Positions 15,503-23,936 of a stretch of 64,000 bases of DNA are shown in pieces. Position 1 is the stretch's first letter. The number at the start of each line of letters is the position of its first letter. The DNA lies in assembly GCA_004297825.1 (NCBI GenBank), contig SCSX01000036.1, forward strand, positions 62,001-126,000, given 5' to 3'. The DNA comes from Spirochaetota bacterium (GTDB lineage: Bacteria > Spirochaetota > UBA4802 > UBA5368). Under the pieces are notes generated by a model. It ran no database searches. It saw nothing but the letters and a program-made list of their open reading frames with translations, and had not been told where the DNA came from. The position numbers and the translations under genes were made by a program.

Positions 15503-17797
15503 TTATCGCGGTGTCTTTGCCTCGAGCTCCTTCGCGCGGATGAGCTGGTCCAGGCTCATCATGGCTTTGTGCTCGGAGGAGCATGTCACGCGCGGCTCGG
15601 TACCCTTCATGAAATATTCGTAGCGCGTAGGGCAGGCCTTCGCGGGGCGCTTTCCCGTTTTCAGGCAGATGAGCGCGGTCCGGATGTCTGCGGGGGGCTC
15701 CCTGAAATCGGCCGCCTCGCGGAAGCGGTAGACCTCGCGCATGAACTCGCCCCACACGGGCGCGGCCACCGCGGCGCCGGTCTGGCCCTGGCCCAGCGTG
15801 AAGACCGGGGAATCGCAGCCCACCCACACGGTCGCGGCGAGGTTCGCCGTGAACCCCGTGAACCATGCGTCGCGGAAATCGGAGTTGGTGCCGGTCTTCC
15901 CCGCCGCGGCCAGGCCGAACCCGGCGCCCCCCCGCACGGCGCCGCTCGCCGTTCCGTAATCGACCACGCCGCGCATGAGGCTCGTCATGAGAAAGGCGGT
16001 TTCGGCGCTGATAAGCTGTCTGCCCGGGGAGTCGTCCTCCTCGAATATCGTCGCCCCGTCCTTGTCCTTGATGCGGCGTATCGCACGGGGGGTGACCTCC
16101 CGGCCGTTGTTCGCGTAGACCGCCATGCCGCGGGTCATCTCGAGCGGCGTGAGCTCGGCGGAACCGATCGCCATTGTGGGATTCTCGTCGAAGCGCTCCG
16201 CGGGAACGCCGGTGAGCTTTGAGGTGAATTTCACAACCTTGGGGCCGCCCACCTTCTCGTAGATAAGAATGGAAACGATGTTGAGCGAAACCGCGAGCGC
16301 CTGGCGCGCGAGCACCTCGCCCTGGTAGACATCGTCGTAATTTTCCGGGGACCATACCCTGCGCAACTCGCGGTTTACGATGGGCGCGTCCAGAAAAAGG
16401 CTCGCGGGACTAATAAGCCCCGCGTCGATCGCGGCGCCGTACACGAAGGGCTTGAATGAGGATCCCGGCTGGCGGCGGGACTGGACGGCGCGATTGAGCT
16501 GGTTGTTCGGCTCGAAATGCGCGCCTCCCACCATCGCGTAGATCGCGCCGGTCGACGGTTCGAGCGCGATGAGCGCCCCCTCGACGCGCGCGGCCTGTCC
16601 CAGGCCCTCGCAATCGCCCAGGTATTTCTCGAGACACCCCGCCGCGCCGCCCGCGTTGAACAGGAGCGCGCACGCGAGGGTCTCGTCCATTATCGAGGAA
16701 CGCGCGTCGGCGAGAAGCCCGGCGGCGGCTTGGACGTCGAGCACGGCCTTGCGCGGCTTTTGCGCGTTCGCGCGGGCGACCATCTCGTCGAGCGAGCCCA
16801 TGCGGTAGGCGTTGTAGGGCCGCGCGACCTCGTTGTGGCGGACCAGGGCCCGTTCGAGCGATTTTTCCGCGATCTCCTGGGCGCGGATATCGAGCGTCGT
16901 GTAGATGGAGAGCCCGCCGCGGTAGACCCTGTCCTCCCCGTAGCGTTCCACCATAAGCCGGCGAATGTACTCCGTGAAATGCGGCGCGTGTGCGGCGCCA
17001 CCGGTCCTGGCCGTCATCGTGGGAAACATCGTGTTCACGGTGTCGACGTACGCCGGCCAGAAGGCGCTGAACTCCGCGAGGGCCGCGTCGCGCTCGATGA
17101 AGCCCTCCACGATCATGGAATGCAGGACCTGGCGGCTCTTCTCGTAGGAGTTGCGCGGGTTCTTGATGGGCGAATAGGTTTCCGGCGAGGAGGGGATGCA
17201 GGCGAGGACTACCGCCTGGATCGTGCTGATCTCCTTCACGTCGCGGTCGAAGTACAGCCGCGCCGCCGCCTGCACGCCGTACACCCCGTGGCCGAAATAA
17301 ATCTGGTTCAGGTAGCGCTCCAGTATCGTATCCTTGCCGTAGCGCCGCTCGAACTCCCGGGCGATGAGGAGCTCGACCACCTTGCGACGGACGCTCTTCT
17401 CGCCCCTTGTGTAGAGCTGTTTCACGAGTTGCTGGGTGATCGTGGAGCCCCCCTGCCGCACCTCGCCGGTGGCCAGGTTGACCGCCATGGCCCTCACTAT
17501 CCCGAAAAAATCCACGCCGGGATGCGTGTAGAAATTCCTGTCCTCGGCGGCCAGGAAGGCGAGGCGAACGCGCTCCGGAATATCGGCGAGGGGGACGTAG
17601 CTCCGGTTTTCCTCGAATAGGTCCGCGATGAGCTCGCCGCGCGCGTCGTATATCTTCGTGGACAGGGCGGGGTTGAACTCCTGGTCCGCGGAGATGAAGG
17701 CATAGCTCTGCCAGTAGACGACTATGTAATAGGCCGCCGGGAGGAGGAAGAACGCGGCAAGCAACGCGGCGCTCAGCTGTCGCACACCGATTTTCAT
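15503..17797 (-). CDS. Class A penicillin-binding protein (PBP1A), first copy
   Basis: Bifunctional peptidoglycan synthase of 764 residues, anchored by one N-terminal TM helix (about 9-30). The GT51 glycosyltransferase domain (about 55-235) has the catalytic Glu in AAEDRNFYTHPG and GGSTITQQL. The transpeptidase domain (about 400-690) has S-S-F-K (Ser nucleophile, in RRQPGSSFKPF), S-L-N and K-T-G (AAGKTGTNSDFRDAWFTG). Between the domains is a Cys-containing insert of roughly 90 residues, far shorter than a proteobacterial OB domain. The Cys-containing C-terminus may form a disulfide-linked extension. A second copy lies at 50062-52350. GGAGC precedes the ATG. Confidence 0.93.
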   Translation of the reverse strand: MKIGVRQLSAALLAAFFLLPAAYYIVVYWQSYAFISADQEFNPALSTKIYDARGELIADLFEENRSYVPLADIPERVRLAFLAAEDRNFYTHPGVDFFGIVRAMAVNLATGEVRQGGSTITQQLVKQLYTRGEKSVRRKVVELLIAREFERRYGKDTILERYLNQIYFGHGVYGVQAAARLYFDRDVKEISTIQAVVLACIPSSPETYSPIKNPRNSYEKSRQVLHSMIVEGFIERDAALAEFSAFWPAYVDTVNTMFPTMTARTGGAAHAPHFTEYIRRLMVERYGEDRVYRGGLSIYTTLDIRAQEIAEKSLERALVRHNEVARPYNAYRMGSLDEMVARANAQKPRKAVLDVQAAAGLLADARSSIMDETLACALLFNAGGAAGCLEKYLGDCEGLGQAARVEGALIALEPSTGAIYAMVGGAHFEPNNQLNRAVQSRRQPGSSFKPFVYGAAIDAGLISPASLFLDAPIVNRELRRVWSPENYDDVYQGEVLARQALAVSLNIVSILIYEKVGGPKVVKFTSKLTGVPAERFDENPTMAIGSAELTPLEMTRGMAVYANNGREVTPRAIRRIKDKDGATIFEEDDSPGRQLISAETAFLMTSLMRGVVDYGTASGAVRGGAGFGLAAAGKTGTNSDFRDAWFTGFTANLAATVWVGCDSPVFTLGQGQTGAAVAAPVWGEFMREVYRFREAADFREPPADIRTALICLKTGKRPAKACPTRYEYFMKGTEPRVTCSSEHKAMMSLDQLIRAKELEAKTPR

Positions 17798-17966
17798 GGA
17801 CGCTCCGTACCGGGGGAGAGGATAATCGGCCCCCAGTAAAAGAAAAGCAAAAAAGACATGCTCCGCCGTGAAGCCCGCGGTATGCGCGCTAAAATATCCT
17901 TTGACAAAACCCGGTCAGGGCGCTACTTATACCGAGTCGCACGAATCCATCCGAAAGAGGGCTCAC

Positions 17967-19811
17967 ATGAAACGATGCACACCGGCGTTGGCGATACTCG
18001 CCCTGGTACTTATTCTCTCCGGCGGCGCCTACGCGGCGAAGGACGCCGCGAAAAACGTATTCGACGAGGCGCGCTTCGCACCCGAGGGCTCCGACATCTT
18101 TTTTTACCTGAACTATGCGGGCGTGAACGATTTCTTCAAGAAAAACGACATCAATCCCGACGATCTCGTGGCGATAATCCAGGGTGAAAGCGTGTCATCG
18201 GCCGAGGAGCTCGACATATTCAAGAAGCTGAACAGCCAGCTCCAGGAAATACTCGTCGTGAGCCAGATCGAGCAGATCGAGAAAAAGTCGGGCGTGCTCG
18301 CCTTCATTAACGTCACCGGGAACGTGCCCGATATCACCCTGCTCGCGAAGGGGCTCAAGCCCCTCACCATCGAGGGCATGCAGGGGTATGAAAGCGAATC
18401 GAACAAGGACCTGTGCGTGTTCAAGCTCGACAACATATTCGTCGTCGGGTTCAAGGGATTCGTGACCACCTTCCTCGCCTCGCGCAAGGCGAACAAGCCC
18501 ACGAACCTGGCGGGCTTCCCGGTGTTCACGGCCGACGCGAAGACGCGCACCATGCACTACACCGTGCAGGTGTCGAACTACATCAAGGCCAAGATCAAGA
18601 CGGCGGTGAAGATGGGGGCCGTGCGCGGCAAGGGGCTCACCTCCAACGTGTTCATTAACGCGCTCATGAACCTTGAGAGCGTCGCCGGTTCCGTCTCGCT
18701 GGGCCAGGAGATCGAGATCGCCGGAAACATGCGTTCGTCGGTACAGGGCGACGGCGAGCGGCTCATGATGTTCAGCCATTTCGTCATCGTGGGAACGAGC
18801 CTCGCGGTCTCCTTCCTGGACGCCTACGCCGACGCGAACGACAAGAAGGGGCTCAAGACCACCGAAGACCAGATGGCGAAGATCCAGGCCACGTTCGGCA
18901 GGATCAGGACGAAGCTCTCGAAGGACGGCGTGGAGCTGGCTTTCACCTCCACGAAGGAGGAGACGAAGGAGTTCGCCGTCGCGATCAAGAACGCGATCCA
19001 GAAGGAAAAGGAGGCGATCGCGAAGAGGCAGGCCGAGAAGGAAGTCCAGGAGTTCTACGCGCTCATAGAAATGGGGGACGTTCAGAAGGTGAAGACCGCC
19101 TCCCAGAAGTTCAAGGACCTGGCGATGAAGAACCAGAACGGCGAAACGCCGCTCTATATCGCCGCGGAATACGGGCAGCTCGACATCGCGAAATTTTTCC
19201 TGGAACGCGGCGCGAACGTGAACGACGTTTCCACCGAGGAGCGGTCGACGCCGCTGCACGTGGCCGCTACCCGCGATCACGCGGAGATGGTCGATTTCCT
19301 CCTGGGAAAGGGGGCGTCCATTGACACGAAGGACAACGACGGGAACACGCCGCTGCAGGCAGCGCTCAGGTCTTCCTCCGTGCTCGCGGCGAACAAGCTC
19401 ATCGCGAAGGGGGCAAATTTAAAGAATCTTAACGCCCAAAACGAGACCCTGCTGCATTCGGCGTCCTCGTCGGGTGACCTGGAGCTGCTGGCGCTTCTCA
19501 TCAAGAAGGGGCTGGACGTGAACGCGCGCAACAAGAACATGGAGACGCCGCTCCATTTCGCCGCGCGCGACAACAGGTCCGATACCATACGCACACTCGT
19601 AAAAGCCAAGGCCGACCCGAACGCGGTCTCCGCCGACGGTTCCGTGCCGCTGCATTACGCCGCGTGGGGCGGTCACCTGAACGCGGTCATGGCGCTCGTG
19701 GAATCGGGCGCGTCGCCTACCATGAAAAACAACGACGGAAAGACCCCGGGGGACCTGGCGCGCGACGAGAACTACAACGAGATTGACGAATACCTTCGCG
19801 GCAAGAAGTGA
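17967..19811 (+). CDS. Exported ankyrin-repeat protein
   Basis: The start at 17967 (AAAGAGGG upstream) gives a Sec signal peptide (MKRCTPALAILALVLILSGG, cleavage near AYA). The 614-residue protein then has a ~360-residue domain I do not recognise (FAPEGSDIFFYLNYAG ...), with a Lys/Glu-rich helical segment at its end (about 355-395). At least six ankyrin repeats follow from about residue 405, with the typical T-P-L-H-x-A and G-A-x-V-N patterns. Ankyrin repeats mediate protein contacts, here in the periplasm. The gene is followed 34 bases later by hypB on the same strand. Its N-terminal domain resembles substrate- or metal-binding domains only vaguely. Confidence 0.85.
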   Translation: MKRCTPALAILALVLILSGGAYAAKDAAKNVFDEARFAPEGSDIFFYLNYAGVNDFFKKNDINPDDLVAIIQGESVSSAEELDIFKKLNSQLQEILVVSQIEQIEKKSGVLAFINVTGNVPDITLLAKGLKPLTIEGMQGYESESNKDLCVFKLDNIFVVGFKGFVTTFLASRKANKPTNLAGFPVFTADAKTRTMHYTVQVSNYIKAKIKTAVKMGAVRGKGLTSNVFINALMNLESVAGSVSLGQEIEIAGNMRSSVQGDGERLMMFSHFVIVGTSLAVSFLDAYADANDKKGLKTTEDQMAKIQATFGRIRTKLSKDGVELAFTSTKEETKEFAVAIKNAIQKEKEAIAKRQAEKEVQEFYALIEMGDVQKVKTASQKFKDLAMKNQNGETPLYIAAEYGQLDIAKFFLERGANVNDVSTEERSTPLHVAATRDHAEMVDFLLGKGASIDTKDNDGNTPLQAALRSSSVLAANKLIAKGANLKNLNAQNETLLHSASSSGDLELLALLIKKGLDVNARNKNMETPLHFAARDNRSDTIRTLVKAKADPNAVSADGSVPLHYAAWGGHLNAVMALVESGASPTMKNNDGKTPGDLARDENYNEIDEYLRGKK

Positions 19812-19845
19812 GACGAAACGATAAGAACGACGAGGCGTAGGGCAC

Positions 19846-20535
19846 ATGGCCACACAGATCGAGATATTAAAGGATATATTCGAATCAAGCGTCCAGAAGG
19901 CGGGGGAGATTCGCGAGCTTTTAAAGCGCAAGAAGATCTACATGATCGACATCATGAGCTCGCCGGGCTCCGGGAAGACCACGGCCACCGACCGGCTCAT
20001 CTCGATGCTCAAGGGGAAATACCGCATCGCCGTGATCGAGGGCGATATCAAGACCACCAAGGACGCCGAGAAGCTCGCCAAGCACGACATCCCCATCATC
20101 CAGATCGAGACGGCCCTCTACAACAGCGACTGCCACCTCGAGAGCGCGTGGATAAAGAGCTGCCTCGACAAGTTCGACCTGGACAAGCTCGACCTCGTAA
20201 TCATCGAGAATATCGGCAACCTGATATGCCCCGCGGAATTCGAGCTGGGCGACGACGAGCGCCTGGTGATGCTCTCGGTCGCGGAGGGCGAGGACAAGCC
20301 CGCGAAGTACCCGCCCATGTTCCGCTCGGCCGGGACCTGCGTGCTGAACAAGATCGACCTGCTTCCCTACCTCGACTACGACATGAACGAGGTCATGGAG
20401 AACATCCGCCGCGTGAATCCGGCGATGCAGGTGTTCAAGGTGAGCGCGAAGACGGGCGAGGGGTTCGATGCGCTGGCAGGGTATATCATGCAGAAGGTCG
20501 ACGCGAAGATAAAGGCCCAGGAGCCCCCTAAATGA
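19846..20535 (+). CDS. hypB: Hydrogenase/urease nickel incorporation GTPase HypB
   Basis: A 229-residue SIMIBI GTPase that delivers Ni2+ to [NiFe]-hydrogenase (or another nickel enzyme). Walker A is SSPGSGKT (38-45), the metal site D-C-H-L-E-S has Cys96/His97 at the dimer interface, and V-L-N-K-I-D-L-L is the NKxD guanine motif. The N-terminal high-affinity C-x-x-C-G-C nickel motif of E. coli HypB is absent; a plain acidic/basic helix replaces it. No other hyp or hydrogenase genes are present in the window, so the client protein is unknown. The next gene overlaps its stop (ATGA). Confidence 0.93.
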   Translation: MATQIEILKDIFESSVQKAGEIRELLKRKKIYMIDIMSSPGSGKTTATDRLISMLKGKYRIAVIEGDIKTTKDAEKLAKHDIPIIQIETALYNSDCHLESAWIKSCLDKFDLDKLDLVIIENIGNLICPAEFELGDDERLVMLSVAEGEDKPAKYPPMFRSAGTCVLNKIDLLPYLDYDMNEVMENIRRVNPAMQVFKVSAKTGEGFDALAGYIMQKVDAKIKAQEPPK

Positions 20536-21032
20536 ACAACACCCGAATGATCGCCATGCTGCTATTGACCGCCGTCATGATCATCCCCGTATCGGCCGCC
20601 GATGCGCCGAACTGGCAGGTTAAGGTCGCGACGAACCCGCTCTACGCAAACGTGAAGACCTACACCTTTTCGATCGAGGCAATCGAAGGCCAGTCCGCTT
20701 CGGGTGCCAGGCCGGTTCTTGAAATAGAGGTAAGCTCGAAAAAACCAGTCATCCATATCCGCTGGCACGACGCGATCCCCCGCGGGAATTACGCCATGAT
20801 GGCGAAGCTCGGGAAGAACGCTCCCGTGAGAACGGGGTGGGGCGACGGTTACGACAAGACATCTACCATATATGTCAGCAATAAGGAAATGGATATCGTT
20901 CGAGGACTGCTCACGTCGGATACCCTCCAGGTGGAGACGTATTCAGGCTCTCCCAAAGATCTGCGCGCGGTATTCAATGTAAAGGGCCTCAAAGAGGCAG
21001 CGCAGCCGTTCTGGAGCGAGATCGGGTGGTAA
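20532..21032 (+). CDS. Exported protein of unknown function, coupled to hypB
   Basis: A 166-residue protein whose ATG overlaps the hypB stop (ATGA), implying translational coupling. A signal peptide is visible (RMIAMLLLTAVMIIPVSAAD). The mature part is ~140 residues, with beta-strand-like segments (PVLEIEVSSKKPVIHIRWHD), a Gly/Asp loop and a C-terminal V-K-G-L-K-E-A-A-Q-P-F-W helix that recurs in periplasmic beta-sandwich proteins. No enzymatic motif. The coupling with hypB may point to a role in nickel handling; this is weak inference. Confidence 0.78.
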   Translation: MNNTRMIAMLLLTAVMIIPVSAADAPNWQVKVATNPLYANVKTYTFSIEAIEGQSASGARPVLEIEVSSKKPVIHIRWHDAIPRGNYAMMAKLGKNAPVRTGWGDGYDKTSTIYVSNKEMDIVRGLLTSDTLQVETYSGSPKDLRAVFNVKGLKEAAQPFWSEIGW

Positions 21033-21100
21033 TAGGCAGTTCTCGTAAATAGTGTCGGATCGCGCTGCTTCAGATCCACCCGTGCTGCGGACGTCCCCCT

Positions 21101-22195
21101 TCACCTTCCCATGCTTATCCCGATCGATTCCGCGCTCCGTATGAGTTGCGCGTCGACCGGCACCGAGCGCACCTTGCCCGCGAGTTCCTTGAGCGGAACC
21201 AGTACGATATCGGGCGTGTCGAGTGCCACCATGACGCCGAACTTCCCCTCCGCGGCGGCGCGCACCGCCTCCGCCCCGAGCCTGGTCCCGAGCACCCGGT
21301 CGAACGCGCAGGGAGAGCCCCCGCGCTGGATATGCCCCAGCACCGTGCAGCGCACCTCCAGGTCCACGCGGGACTTGATCTGGTCCGCCAGGTGGAAGCC
21401 CACGCCCCCGAGCTGCGGCACGCCCTGGAGCCTGGTGGAGGCGGACGCCTGGGTGATCACCTCGCCCCCTTCCTCCTTCGCGCCCTCCGCAACCATGATG
21501 ATGGTGAAGGGGCTTCCCCCCTTTTCCCGCGCGACGATTTTCTCGACCACGCGGTCTATGCTGTAGGGTATCTCGGGGATGAGTATGATGTGCGCCCCGC
21601 CGGCGATCCCCGCCTCGAGCGAGATCCAGCCGGCGGTCCTTCCCATTACCTCGAGGATCATTACGCGCTGGTGGCTGCGTCCCGTAGAATGCAGGCGGTC
21701 GAGCGCGTCACAGGCGACCTCAATCGCGGTCTGGTAGCCGAAGGTGTAATCGGTCCTGTCGAGATCGTTGTCGATCGTCTTGGGGATGCCTATGACCGGG
21801 ACGCCCTTCTCGAAAAACCGGTACCCTATTTCAAGGGTCCCCTCGCCCCCCACCACGAAGAGACAATCGAGACCCATGGCATTGAAATTCCTGACGGCGG
21901 TATCGGACATATCGCTTACGGAAATGGTCCCGTCGGGACGAAGCTCGCGGTACTGGAAGGGGTTCCCCTTGTTGGTCGTGCCCAGGACCGTGCCGCCCAG
22001 CGTGAGGATGTCGCGGGTGGAGCGCACGGTGAGCTCCTCGGAGCGGTTCGCGATGAGGCCCTCGAAGCCGTCCAGTATGCCGGTGACCTTCACACCGTAG
22101 CCGATCGCCGCGGCGCGGGTGACCGCGCGTATCACCGCGTTGAGCCCCGAGCAGTCGCCGCCGCCGGTGAGTATGCCGACACGATTGAGCGCCAT
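21101..22195 (-). CDS. pfkA: 6-phosphofructokinase
   Basis: Phosphorylates fructose 6-phosphate in glycolysis. The ATG at 22195 has GGAGG upstream (a longer frame to 22237 is rejected), giving 364 residues, typical of group II/mixed PFKs. Motifs: GGGDCSGLN (nucleotide phosphate loop), GGEGT (116-120), PKTIDND (138-144, catalytic Asp142) and MGRTAGW (substrate). Gly119 at the position equivalent to E. coli 104 predicts ATP use; Lys139 at position 124 is the residue common in PPi enzymes and some ATP enzymes. Biochemistry would be needed to settle the donor. It converges with the small exported protein at 20532. Confidence 0.93.
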   Translation of the reverse strand: MALNRVGILTGGGDCSGLNAVIRAVTRAAAIGYGVKVTGILDGFEGLIANRSEELTVRSTRDILTLGGTVLGTTNKGNPFQYRELRPDGTISVSDMSDTAVRNFNAMGLDCLFVVGGEGTLEIGYRFFEKGVPVIGIPKTIDNDLDRTDYTFGYQTAIEVACDALDRLHSTGRSHQRVMILEVMGRTAGWISLEAGIAGGAHIILIPEIPYSIDRVVEKIVAREKGGSPFTIIMVAEGAKEEGGEVITQASASTRLQGVPQLGGVGFHLADQIKSRVDLEVRCTVLGHIQRGGSPCAFDRVLGTRLGAEAVRAAAEGKFGVMVALDTPDIVLVPLKELAGKVRSVPVDAQLIRSAESIGISMGR

Positions 22196-22350
22196 ATCCG
22201 ACCTCCGTTCGCGGGATACGGAAATGCGTGGCCGCACCCGGGATGGGAAGAGTCTAACCGATGGGCGGGGGGGAGAGCAATAAAATTTTGTTGGGGGCGG
22301 GTTCGATGATGTGCGGAAAACTTTTCGATATCGCCGTTAATTTTTGTTTG

Positions 22351-22379
22351 TTGTTTTTTAATCACTATCCGGATATATT
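22351..22379 (+). promoter_or_regulatory. Candidate sigma70-type promoter for hicBA
   Basis: TTGTTT (22351-22356) and TATATT (22374-22379) are separated by 17 bases; the GAGGAG ribosome binding site at 22387-22392 precedes the hicB ATG at 22400. HicB proteins commonly autoregulate by binding near such promoters, though no clear operator palindrome is seen here. Confidence 0.5.
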
Positions 22380-22399
22380 AATAGTCGAGGAGATAAATC

Positions 22400-22606
22400 A
22401 TGAGGCAAGTAATCATTTTCCCCGGAGAGGACGGCTACTATGTGGCCGAATGCCCGAGCCTTCCCGGTTGCATCAGCCAGGGAAAGACAAAAGAAGAAGC
22501 TATAGAAAATATCAAGGATGCCATAGAAGGATACATATTAGCCCTTCAGGATGATCATATTCCGGTTCCCGCCGAAACTTTCGACACCATGATGCTTGTT
22601 GTATGA
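22400..22606 (+). CDS. hicB: HicB-family antitoxin
   Basis: A 68-residue protein with the HicB partial-RNase-H fold signature: DGYYVAECPSLPGCISQGKT, EEAIENIKDAIEGYI. GAGGAG lies eight bases upstream of the ATG. It neutralises HicA and normally represses its own operon. It lacks a C-terminal ribbon-helix-helix or helix-turn-helix extension, so any DNA binding would have to come from the core or a partner. The hicB-first order differs from the common hicA-hicB order. Confidence 0.9.
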   Translation: MRQVIIFPGEDGYYVAECPSLPGCISQGKTKEEAIENIKDAIEGYILALQDDHIPVPAETFDTMMLVV

Positions 22607-22824
22607 GCGGCCTTCCCAGAATTTCCGGCAGGGATTGCGTAAAGGCTCTCGAAAAAGCAGGATTTTATTTTAAAAGACAGCATGGAAGCCACATAATTCT
22701 AAGAAGGAATGACCCTTTTACCCAGGTCGTCGTGCCTGATCATAAGGAGCTTGATCGTGGTACTCTCCGCTCTATTATAAGGCAGGCGGGTTTATCCATT
22801 GATGAATTTTTAATTCTGCTTTAG
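22603..22824 (+). CDS. hicA: HicA-family mRNA interferase toxin
   Basis: A 73-residue double-stranded-RNA-binding-fold protein with the motif pair SGRDCVKALEKAGFYFKRQ and GSHIILRR, in which the His is the catalytic residue of HicA ribonucleases. It overlaps hicB by four bases (ATGA), so antitoxin and toxin are translated together. Codon use is slightly more AT-rich than the flanks, in keeping with a mobile addiction module. Confidence 0.9.
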   Translation: MSGLPRISGRDCVKALEKAGFYFKRQHGSHIILRRNDPFTQVVVPDHKELDRGTLRSIIRQAGLSIDEFLILL

Positions 22825-22910
22825 CTGTCTGGATCACCGCTCCATCGCGGATTGCGGAATCATCAGCACATTCCAGGTCAACAAGACTTTGAACAGCAGG
22901 TCACTGGAAA

Positions 22911-23099
22911 TCACTTACAACCGCCCCCATCCTTCCCCGCACACTCCCCATTCTTCTTTTTAAAACACAGCGCACATCGCTCCTCGTCGCACCACTTGCA
23001 TGAGTAGCAATCCGCGCAGGGGTGCTTTTTCGCCGCGCGCGGATCGTCCTCCGGAACGAAGACGAGCGCATCGAACCCGGGAATTCGTATAAACGCCAC
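22911..23099 (-). CDS. Small cysteine-rich protein next to cation efflux gene
   Basis: A 62-residue protein with GTG start at 23099, four bases after the stop of the cation-efflux gene. The cysteines are arranged C-A-D-C-Y-S-C-K-W-C-D-E-E-R-C-A-L-C, followed by C-A-G-K-D-G-G-G-C: at least eight cysteines in ~30 residues, typical of small metal-binding proteins. The short hydrophobic N-terminus (MAFIRIPGFDALVFVPED) is not a signal peptide. The arrangement suggests a metal-chaperone partner for the transporter, though this is inferred from adjacency alone. The ribosome binding site is weak. Confidence 0.65.
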   Translation of the reverse strand: MAFIRIPGFDALVFVPEDDPRAAKKHPCADCYSCKWCDEERCALCFKKKNGECAGKDGGGCK

Positions 23100-23103
23100 G
23101 GGG

Positions 23104-23727
23104 CTATTTTCCGTGCCCCGCGCAGTCGTCCCCGCATTCCTCCCCGCGCACGAGCTCCAGCCCCTCCTTCACGAGGTACGCGGTGATGACGAGACCCACG
23201 AGCGGATCGGCGAGCGGAAAATCCAGGAAATAGCGCGCGGTGAGCCCCGCGAGGAGCGCGACGGAAAGCGTCGCGCACACGAAGGTTTCCTTGGAGTCCG
23301 CGACGAGTGAAGACAGGCCCATTTCCTTTCCGAGCCGGTATTTTTTATAGCCTAAAACCGGCATGACGATAAGGGAGAGCACGGCGATCACGATTCCGGG
23401 AAGGGAGGGGTCCGATATTTCCCCCGTGATGATTTTACGCACCGATTCGAACAGCACGTACGCCGCGAGCAGGAGAAAGCTCGCACCCACGAAGCGCGTT
23501 GCGCGCCCTTCGATTCGCTCCTCCTCGTCCGCCGATAAGCGCCCGTGCACCCGGAGCCTCCACACCAGGACAAGCCCCGAGAGCGATTCCACTATGCTGT
23601 CCAGGCCGAAGCCCACCAGCGCAATGCTGTTCGCGAGCCCCCCGGCGACGATCGACGCGACGGCCTCCAACAGGTTGTAGCCTACGGTGAAATATTCGAG
23701 GCGCAGCGCTTTCTTGAATTGTTCCAA
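23104..23727 (-). CDS. Cation diffusion facilitator family transporter, TM domain only
   Basis: Divalent-metal (Zn2+/Fe2+/Mn2+-type) efflux protein. TTG start at 23727 with GGAGGG five bases upstream. The 207 residues cover the six TM helices of the CDF family, with the metal-site patterns GFGLDSIVES (D-x-x-x-E) and ADSKETFV (D-x-x-x-E). The usual ~80-residue C-terminal cytoplasmic domain is missing, replaced by EECGDDCAGHGK, a short Cys/His tail that could bind metal. Metal specificity is not readable with confidence. The next gene is the small Cys-rich protein, perhaps compensating for the missing domain. Confidence 0.85.
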   Translation of the reverse strand: MEQFKKALRLEYFTVGYNLLEAVASIVAGGLANSIALVGFGLDSIVESLSGLVLVWRLRVHGRLSADEEERIEGRATRFVGASFLLLAAYVLFESVRKIITGEISDPSLPGIVIAVLSLIVMPVLGYKKYRLGKEMGLSSLVADSKETFVCATLSVALLAGLTARYFLDFPLADPLVGLVITAYLVKEGLELVRGEECGDDCAGHGK

Positions 23728-23821
23728 TTAACCCTCCGGTTCGCGGCTCAAGATGATAGTACTTCATAACGCGCCTCTGGTCAAACGGCAACGCCAATAG
23801 TGCGATAATTCTAGCTCATCA

Positions 23822-23871
23822 CGCCCCGGGAGCCCCGAAAATCGGGAATTATACAGCGGGGCGCGTTTTTT
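23822..23871 (+). terminator. Candidate terminator (GC stem plus T6)
   Basis: CGCCCCG (23822-23828) pairs with CGGGGCG (23857-23863), with an inner CCCGA / TCGGG stem, followed by GTTTTTT (23864-23871... T-run). It lies ahead of the HsdS-like gene; the gene it would end on the plus strand is not close, so it may insulate the HsdS-like gene from upstream transcription. Confidence 0.4.
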
Positions 23872-23936
23872 CGTTGGAGTAACGCCCCCCTGATATTATC
23901 TTGACGTTATGCAGATGCATGTCTTAAGCATATACC

